Shown here piece after piece: positions 58,705 through 64,000 of a stretch of DNA of 64,000 bases (positions within the stretch are counted from its first letter, which is position 1; every line of letters begins with the position of its first letter). The DNA lies in the NCBI RefSeq assembly GCF_029016285.1, contig NZ_CP091976.1, positions 1,612,001 through 1,676,000 of the forward strand. The letters run 5' to 3'. The DNA comes from Vibrio sp. DW001. Lineage in GTDB: Bacteria > Pseudomonadota > Gammaproteobacteria > Enterobacterales > Vibrionaceae. The notes below the pieces were generated by a model that worked only from the letters and a program-made list of their open reading frames with translations, was not told the DNA's origin and did not search any database. The position numbers and the translations under genes were made by a program.

Positions 58705-58726
58705 TACTCGCTCCATAAATCAGAAC

Positions 58727-58743
58727 TTACATAACAACCTCCT
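58727..58743 (-). promoter_or_regulatory. Perfect ribosome site with immediate start-stop codon pair (ATGTAA)
   Basis: On the minus strand AGGAGG (58743-58738) is spaced five bases from ATG (58732-58730), which is followed at once by TAA (58729-58727). The protease gene starts 23 bases further on. It may be a start-stop element or the remnant of a small gene. Seen directly; its role is not known. Confidence 0.5.
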
Positions 58744-58788
58744 CATTGGATTAGTTGGTATGAACTCGTTTCGTGGAGTTAAGAATGC

Positions 58789-58826
58789 AAAAAAAAAGCA
58801 ACCGACGAGAAATAACGTCGGTTGCT
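58789..58826 (-). terminator. Intrinsic terminator ahead of protease gene
   Basis: Perfect 11-bp arms (58797-58807 and 58816-58826) with an 8-nt loop, followed on the minus strand by nine U residues. It is the second of two in the 312-base gap between the protease and minor head genes. Confidence 0.88.
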
Positions 58827-58884
58827 CTATTTTGGAGGAAAGGATGAATTGAAATACTTTTCTTGAGGGCTTAAAGATTACCCG

Positions 58885-58907
58885 AAAAAATCAGCTTATC
58901 AAGCTGA
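58885..58907 (-). terminator. Intrinsic terminator after minor head protein gene
   Basis: 7-bp arms (58891-58897 and 58901-58907) around GAT on the minus strand, followed by six U residues. It is 110 bases past the minor head gene stop. The 58705-59016 gap otherwise holds the second terminator, a start-stop pair and presumably a promoter for the capsid genes. Confidence 0.8.
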
Positions 58908-59016
58908 CTTGTGCAATCTCACCTAAAATAGTTTACTGAACCATGTTTAAACACTGTTTAAATCAACTCAGATTTGTTAGAACTTTTTTAAACGACACAT
59001 TGTAGCCATTTTACAA

Positions 59017-59811
59017 CTAAGAGCCATTAGAGAGCGTCTCACGCATTCTTGCTTCTTTTTGTAATAGGTCTTCTTGCATCGCTTCTTGGCGTGATTTACC
59101 AGGGTTGTAATTCCATCCTGGTTCAATGCCTTCTGGTAACACTTCCACTTCACCCGTTCGCTTGTTTAACCACTGCTTAGTGCCACCTTCTGGCGAGTCG
59201 GTCGATACTTTATCATCAGCAATCAGTTTCTCAGCTTCAAACTTAGAGACCTGGCGTATCCAACATTTGCAGCCCCAACCATTCGGTGGCATGTGGTTAT
59301 CCCACCATGGGTCACCAACAGGAAGCAGCGTATCTTTCCATTTAACGTGATCAACTCGATGCTCCATGGATGGCCCAAGCTGATAAAGCAAATAAGGCAT
59401 GGCGCGTTTGGTTCGCTCGATGCGTTCCCATTGCCCAGCTGAACGTGCTGTTCTCATGTTGGTTTTGTAAATGGTCTTTACTCGGCCTTCACTGCCTAAT
59501 TGAACGGGCTTTGAATCTCCGCTCAGTGGGTCAACCATTTCTTGAATGCCCCACCAACCAGACTTAACCAAGAGTGGCTTTAGAATATCTTGAAACTGCT
59601 TGAACGTTTGGCCTTGCTCGATGGCCTCTTCAACAATGGCTTTCACATCCACAAGAAGATCGGCATTCAGCATCTTTGCTACAGTGAATGCGTTGTTGTG
59701 CTCTTGCTTCCATACGTCGCGATAGTCAAAGCCAGGTTCTATCCCTTTACTCTTGAACCATTCGAGCGATTCAACAGGGACTATGTTTTCAGACGCCAGG
59801 GCTTTAGACAT
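59017..59811 (-). CDS. Minor head protein (Mu gpF / SPP1 gp7 type)
   Basis: A 264-residue phage head morphogenesis protein. The C-terminal RVDHVKWKDTLLPVGDPWWD and PPNGWGCKCWIRQVSK blocks are the SPP1-gp7/Mu gpF signature. The ATG at 59811 overlaps the portal gene's end by eight bases. A longer frame to 59868 lies inside the portal gene and is rejected. Confidence 0.9.
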   Translation of the reverse strand: MSKALASENIVPVESLEWFKSKGIEPGFDYRDVWKQEHNNAFTVAKMLNADLLVDVKAIVEEAIEQGQTFKQFQDILKPLLVKSGWWGIQEMVDPLSGDSKPVQLGSEGRVKTIYKTNMRTARSAGQWERIERTKRAMPYLLYQLGPSMEHRVDHVKWKDTLLPVGDPWWDNHMPPNGWGCKCWIRQVSKFEAEKLIADDKVSTDSPEGGTKQWLNKRTGEVEVLPEGIEPGWNYNPGKSRQEAMQEDLLQKEARMRETLSNGS

Positions 59812-61360
59812 CTTTAGCGTCTCCATAGCCGCGCATCTGGAACATGTATTGCGCCATCTGCTCAACAAACACGTCAGCGCCTAATGTCTCTTGAAGCTCT
59901 GGCAGCTTTTCTAAGAACGTTTCATAACTGTCTGACGCATTGGCCAGTTCGATGATCGGGTTCATGAAGTCTTCCGCTACTTCTTCCCAGTCGCTCATGG
60001 CCTCATCGGTTAAGTTGTTCATTTCCGCTTCAGCCGTTTTTCTTATGCGGTTAATCGCTACCTTTGATTTATCTCGGTTGGTCGCAGGAAGGTTTTGAGC
60101 AAGTACCGCGCTTGCTGGCATCAGCACATCTTCATTGTCGGTTGGTTCACGTAGCCCAAACTTTTCACGCACTTCACTTGCAGATACGCGCATCCCACTT
60201 TCAATCATTGGCTTTAAGCTATCGACCAACATTTTCAAGTCTTCTGGCTCTGGCACTCGAATGCGAACTTTAGGGTAACGCTCTTGCACCCCCCAGTTCA
60301 GGATCACATAGGGCTTAACCATGTACTCATTTACACACGCTTCAAGTTGGCGCGCATCCCACTTAGCAATATCCATACGTACTTCGTTATGAACATTGGC
60401 TTGAGATTGCGAACTGCCGTTATCAGCCGTCATGGTTTGGCCAAGTACCGCTTTACTGGTTTGCTCATCACACCAACGGGCCATGTTTTCAAACAGTGTT
60501 TCACCACCATTGCCTTTGGCCGTTTCGATAAGCTCTAGCTTCATGGATTCAGGAATCACCGCACCTGCATCACTGGCAATGCGACCAATGGCATTCACAA
60601 GAGTACTGATATCTTCGGTACTGGCGTTCGGGCCGTATTTACCCACACGAACTGGAATACCAAACACTTCAGCAAACGCCCACCAATCACGAACCGTGAA
60701 CGATTTAAGCATGTACATCACGGCAACCAAACGGGCTAAACCGTTACGCCAAACAATGCCAGATTTAGATCGAGGCGTATGCACCATAAACTTATACGGC
60801 TCTAACGGCTCGCCACTTGGCGCAGAATCACTAATCAATAGAATGTCTTCAAGCGTGTCTTGGTCGGCACGAAGATAGCGAGGGTCTACCCATTTATAAT
60901 CTTGTGGTTTCCATGGTGTTTGTTTGGTATCCCAAAGCACTTGTACAACGGCTAACCCTTTACCTAGGCCATCAAGCAAATCAAAAAACAGTTCTGGTAT
61001 TTGGTCTTCGGCCATGATGTCACGAACGCGATCAGCCATATCGAGATCAACTTGCTCATCACTGGCAGGTTCAACGGTAGGCTCAATAGCAGCAACCGCC
61101 AACTTACGGGTGCGCAGCTGCGCCGCGTAGTGCAAATCGCGCTCTTCCATTTCTTCGGCAAGCGTCATGTAATCTTGTGGGTTGTTTCCATCTACCACAC
61201 TGCGAAGTAATCCCGCTAATCGAAGCGGGTTTAAAGTAGAGGCGACACTGGCAGGTCGAGGGTTTCGCACACTGGTGGTGTACGCTTTGGCAATGTCTTC
61301 AGACAGTAGCGTCTTATCGGCTTTTAATGGCTGGCCGTTTACATCAACAATTTGGGTCAT
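59804..61360 (-). CDS. Portal protein (Mu gp29, DUF935)
   Basis: A 518-residue portal of the DUF935 family. Blocks NPLRLAGLLRSVVDGNNPQD, LDGLGKGLAVVQVLWDTKQT, RDWWAFAEVFGIPVRVGKYG and TSKAVLGQTMTADNGSSQSQ are typical. It is the DNA entry ring at the capsid vertex. ATG overlaps the terminase stop in ATGA. Confidence 0.95.
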   Translation of the reverse strand: MTQIVDVNGQPLKADKTLLSEDIAKAYTTSVRNPRPASVASTLNPLRLAGLLRSVVDGNNPQDYMTLAEEMEERDLHYAAQLRTRKLAVAAIEPTVEPASDEQVDLDMADRVRDIMAEDQIPELFFDLLDGLGKGLAVVQVLWDTKQTPWKPQDYKWVDPRYLRADQDTLEDILLISDSAPSGEPLEPYKFMVHTPRSKSGIVWRNGLARLVAVMYMLKSFTVRDWWAFAEVFGIPVRVGKYGPNASTEDISTLVNAIGRIASDAGAVIPESMKLELIETAKGNGGETLFENMARWCDEQTSKAVLGQTMTADNGSSQSQANVHNEVRMDIAKWDARQLEACVNEYMVKPYVILNWGVQERYPKVRIRVPEPEDLKMLVDSLKPMIESGMRVSASEVREKFGLREPTDNEDVLMPASAVLAQNLPATNRDKSKVAINRIRKTAEAEMNNLTDEAMSDWEEVAEDFMNPIIELANASDSYETFLEKLPELQETLGADVFVEQMAQYMFQMRGYGDAKDV

Positions 61361-62949
61361 AGTCTAATTCCTTTGCCGCGTAAGTCTTGGTTCGGCATAT
61401 CATCAAATCGGTTATTTTCTTCGGCGGTGCCATGAAAGCGGCGTTGGTTTTCATCGGCACTGGCCTTGATGGTGTGCAAGCCGTAACGCGTTAAATCCGC
61501 CTTAGAAGCTAAGTAAGCAAACCAAATAGCAATGGCACTATCGCCGTGTCGTTTGTTTCCGTTCTCGCCTTTGGTTCGTGTTGAATCAATACTAGGAACG
61601 CCAGCTTTAATTTGGATTTGTCCCAAATCAGTAATCACGTCCTCATGCTTTGGAAGCAGTATTTCATCATCTTCAAACGCAGCTTTAAATGAAGGCATGT
61701 TCTCGCGGTAGTAACCCACAGAGAGCATTACCTCAACCACTTCTTCGCCGTACTTGTATCGGGCTTGTTCGGCTAGGTACTGGCCATTACCACGCGCATC
61801 AAGATAAATACCATCACGCCTTGGGAGTTGATCACAGATAAAGTAAAGCGCTTGCTCTTGCTGCTTGAATGGCACATTGCCAAGTTCTAACAAGAAAGGA
61901 ACGGTGCGCTTCACATCATTTTGAACGGCCATGGGTGCATAAACGGTTAAGTCACCAGAGCGTGCAAAATCCTCACCCAAGCAATGGCGCAGTTTAGGAT
62001 CGAGTTTATCGAGCTCTGGTTGAACGTGTTCGTCCAACCACTCTTTCATCTCAGCTTCGCGTATGTGCTCTTTCGCTTCGTTAAACGCTTTAGAGCCAGT
62101 GAAGCTTAATACAGGGCCATCTAACCGCGCAGCACGTTCACGCAAGCCACGGCTAATGTAAGCACCACCGCCATTCTTCGGAACACATTGGTACTCTTCG
62201 AGTGCATCTTCTTCGGTGGCCGTGTCACGAAGCAGGTTCGCTTTCCATTCATCTTCGAGTTCTTGCGTCCACGGTGTCTTCTTAACCTGGCATATCCGCT
62301 TATATAGCCCTTGTTCGCAAGCGTTATCTAAGGTGATGGTGTGGATCGAGTAACGCTTTTTACCTGCACGACTGTCTTGAATTAGGGTGTTGAATAAATT
62401 CTCGATGCCGTTATGGGTACTGATTAAGCGAACCTTTGAACCCCACATGGTTAATGCGAGGGCCGCTTTTAGCACTTCGGCTAAGCGTTCATGAAAGGCC
62501 GCTTCATCGATGATAACCGTGCCTTGCATACCACGCAGGTTAGAAGGGTTACTTGATAAGGCTTTGACTTTGAAACCAGACGCAAAGTTGATCACGTAAG
62601 TCAGAATGTCTTTGTCTTCATTCTCGAAGACTTCTTCACTGACATCATCACATGCGCAGCTGTAAGCTTTGGCCCACATCGAGACAGCATCAATGAACTC
62701 TCGCGCCATGTCTTTGGTTGAACCAACATAGAAGACATCTTCACCGCCTGCACTAGCAGAGGCGGCAGCACTCAATGCTGAGTCTGCCGCTTCTGCCCAT
62801 GTAACGCCTGTTCGTCGGCTTTTCTCTGCAATCTTTAATTGCGAGTCATCCGCTATCCAACGCTTTTGATAAGGCAGCAATACATCATTCTTATCAAACT
62901 CGCCAGACAAGATCGCACTGCGACTTTGTGATGTGGTTTCATTTTCCAT
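61357..62949 (-). CDS. Terminase large subunit (Mu gp28)
   Basis: A 530-residue packaging ATPase and nuclease. The adenine/Walker A region is KSRRTGVTWAEAADSALSAA, Walker B is GTVIIDEAAFHERL, and the nuclease-domain start LGEDFARSGDLTVYAPMAV has the catalytic Asp. The ATG at 62949 follows the small gene's stop by five bases and has GGAT upstream. The longer frame to 62982 overlaps that gene. Confidence 0.95.
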   Translation of the reverse strand: MENETTSQSRSAILSGEFDKNDVLLPYQKRWIADDSQLKIAEKSRRTGVTWAEAADSALSAAASASAGGEDVFYVGSTKDMAREFIDAVSMWAKAYSCACDDVSEEVFENEDKDILTYVINFASGFKVKALSSNPSNLRGMQGTVIIDEAAFHERLAEVLKAALALTMWGSKVRLISTHNGIENLFNTLIQDSRAGKKRYSIHTITLDNACEQGLYKRICQVKKTPWTQELEDEWKANLLRDTATEEDALEEYQCVPKNGGGAYISRGLRERAARLDGPVLSFTGSKAFNEAKEHIREAEMKEWLDEHVQPELDKLDPKLRHCLGEDFARSGDLTVYAPMAVQNDVKRTVPFLLELGNVPFKQQEQALYFICDQLPRRDGIYLDARGNGQYLAEQARYKYGEEVVEVMLSVGYYRENMPSFKAAFEDDEILLPKHEDVITDLGQIQIKAGVPSIDSTRTKGENGNKRHGDSAIAIWFAYLASKADLTRYGLHTIKASADENQRRFHGTAEENNRFDDMPNQDLRGKGIRL

Positions 62950-62954
62950 CAGCG

Positions 62955-63161
62955 TTATCCAAGCATTGCACGAACGGCGCAATCTTTAGCTTCTAACAGC
63001 TTTCTTAATGCGATTTCACGCTCTTCATTATCAGGTAGGTCTTCAGCTATTAAGTAAGCCAATTCATTGAAGGGTTTGCTGACCGTTTGTAAACGATCAG
63101 GTAAATGCAAGTATTTAAAATACTGAAGTATCTTCGGTGGTGTCGGTTTCTTAATTCCCAT
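62955..63161 (-). CDS. Small phage protein, Acb2/Tad1 hairpin-like
   Basis: A 68-residue protein between the terminase genes. The second half is a helical hairpin: SKPFNELAYLIAEDLPDNEE then EREIALRKLLEAKDCAVRAM. This pattern (hydrophobic helix, L-P-D turn, second helix with L-R-K-L-L-E-A-K-D-x-x-V-R-A) matches the Acb2/Tad1 hairpin type as I know it, whose characterised members bind cyclic nucleotide signals of anti-phage systems. Activity here is an inference. Its start overlaps the small terminase stop by one base. Confidence 0.6.
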   Translation of the reverse strand: MGIKKPTPPKILQYFKYLHLPDRLQTVSKPFNELAYLIAEDLPDNEEREIALRKLLEAKDCAVRAMLG

Positions 63162-63751
63162 TATGCAATCCCCAATATGCCTTTCTTAATGTCTTGAATG
63201 GTTTCAGCGGTCACGCCAGCTTGCTTCACAATGGCTTCAGTTGCATCGGCCACTTCTGCCGCAAATGCAGCGCGTATTTCTTTTTCAACCTTATGGCTCA
63301 CCATTGAGGCTTGCTCGATACGTTGAATAACCAAAGCGAGTTGAGCGAGTGCTTTGGGTGGAATCACTTCACCCTCTTCAGCTGCGTTTTCCATCATGGA
63401 CATAGACGTTTCAAAAGCCATGGTACGCACAAACTCTTGCAGCAGCTTACCCACATCAGAGGTGGGCGCTTCACCCAGTTTGGTTGTCCACACTTCCGCC
63501 ACTTCGCGAGACTGCTTCAAACGCTGGCCCATTTCTTCCATGCGCTTGGCGTATCGGTTAAATCCAGTACGACTGATTTTCACATCTTCTGGAAGTCCCG
63601 CATCATCAATCATTTCATTCACAGCCAAGCGAATGTCTTTCTGTGTCATGTTCCCACTGCGAATAAACGCATTCAGAGTTTGACGAATTTCATCAGGCAG
63701 CAAATCTATCTTTGATTTTCGATTACTGGCTGAACGGTTAACAATGGACAT
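63161..63751 (-). CDS. Mu gp27-like small terminase (DUF3486)
   Basis: A 196-residue DUF3486 protein. SKIDLLPDEIRQTLNAFIRS then MTQKDIRLAVNEMIDDAGLP and SRTGFNRYAKRMEEMGQRLK give the typical HTH-like DNA-binding start. This is the likely small terminase in Mu-like phages. It directly precedes the small hairpin gene and terminase. Confidence 0.92.
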   Translation of the reverse strand: MSIVNRSASNRKSKIDLLPDEIRQTLNAFIRSGNMTQKDIRLAVNEMIDDAGLPEDVKISRTGFNRYAKRMEEMGQRLKQSREVAEVWTTKLGEAPTSDVGKLLQEFVRTMAFETSMSMMENAAEEGEVIPPKALAQLALVIQRIEQASMVSHKVEKEIRAAFAAEVADATEAIVKQAGVTAETIQDIKKGILGIA

Positions 63752-63760
63752 ACAACACTC

Positions 63761-64000
63761 CTAAGCGCGTGGACGTTTTACGCCTGGCACAATGGCTTGA
63801 CCTGTTGCCACATCTTCACCACGGCCTGTAAGTTTTGCGACTTGGCAATCTAATACAGTACGAATGCTAATTAGCCCTTGCTCTTCAAGCCAAGATAAAT
63901 GCGTACGAACTGCATCACGGCTAATGTTGTGACCGTAAGTATCAAGGCAAGAATCAAGGATAGATTCGTTCGCTTCATACCCTGTCATGTCATGAAGTGA
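63761..64000 (-). CDS. Small phage HTH protein (Mu gp26-region type), cut by right edge
   Basis: The frame is open to the end of the window (residues SLHD precede MTGYEANESILDS), so the N-terminus is missing. It shows a winged-helix pattern (RDAVRTHLSWLEEQGLISIR) and the C-terminal GQAIVPGVKRPRA seen in small Mu-like phage proteins of about 100 residues near gp26. It probably binds DNA in packaging or regulation. Confidence 0.7.
   Translation of the reverse strand, partial: SLHDMTGYEANESILDSCLDTYGHNISRDAVRTHLSWLEEQGLISIRTVLDCQVAKLTGRGEDVATGQAIVPGVKRPRA

Larger units (their letters stand above)
42597..64000 (-). mobile_element. Mu-like prophage, late (structural) region, right end truncated by window
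   Basis: A continuous minus-strand set of head and tail genes in Mu-type order, from a small HTH protein at the right edge through terminase, portal, capsid, sheath, tape measure, baseplate and tail fibre. Early genes (repressor, MuA/MuB-type transposase) must lie past 64000. The left boundary is not proven; it lies between creA (42322) and the fibre assembly gene (42709). TGTA at 42597 is a candidate terminus because Mu ends begin TGTA; the following CGCGACTTGCGATTT is a possible transposase-binding repeat. No G segment, invertase or mom gene was seen. Confidence 0.85.

Overview
The window looks like a chromosome segment of a marine Vibrionaceae, most likely the genus Vibrio. The main markers are an intact autoinducer-2 receptor pair luxP-luxQ (13.4-17.1 kb), a TMAO sensor pair torT/torS (24.1-28.1 kb), and gammaproteobacterial housekeeping genes in typical form: pyrC, nadE, yceH, yeeX, helD, mgsA, rlmF, arfB and creA. 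No tRNA, rRNA, IS element or CRISPR array was seen.

Layout. From 0 to 12 kb lie metabolic and small conserved genes. They include a partial AraC regulator, pyrC behind a PurR-like operator, a MOSC/ferredoxin-reductase fusion, a divergent nadE/nadD-like pair, a PlsC-type acyltransferase, an exported repeat protein, and DUF406, DUF496 and YceH family genes. From 12 to 29.9 kb lie envelope and signalling genes: a chromosomal TraF-like outer-membrane protein, luxPQ, a PilZ protein, a YccS-type membrane protein, helicase IV, a VOC protein facing mgsA, divergent torT/torS, and a SulP transporter. From 29.9 to 32.1 kb are ribosome-related genes (rlmF, arfB) and a HAD phosphatase.

The most unusual host region is 32.4-39.7 kb. 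It is a reductive dehalogenase locus in an otherwise ordinary Vibrio chromosome. A LysR-type regulator diverges from rdhA (Tat signal, two Fe-S motifs, and active-site residues at the same spacing I recall for PceA) and rdhB (three-helix membrane anchor with an ExE loop). These are followed by a Sel1-repeat protein and a LuxR-type regulator. A facing operon encodes a NosR/RdhC-like FMN and Fe-S membrane protein, a previously unlisted 43-residue single-helix peptide (38213-38344), and a diflavin reductase. I infer that these form an electron route from NAD(P)H to the dehalogenase. FKBP and DsbA-like genes, an OmpA-type lipoprotein and creA close the host part at 42.3 kb.

From about 42.6 kb to the right edge lies the late region of a Mu-like prophage, all on the minus strand. 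Read in transcription order it runs: a small HTH protein (cut by the edge), small terminase, a short Acb2/Tad1-like hairpin protein, large terminase, portal, minor head protein, protease/scaffold, capsid, head-tail completion genes, sheath, tube, tail chaperone with an apparent -2 frameshift site, tape measure, baseplate, tail fibre and fibre assembly protein. The transposase and repressor end of the phage lies beyond the window. The phage genes look visibly richer in G+C than the host genes, although I did not compute this.
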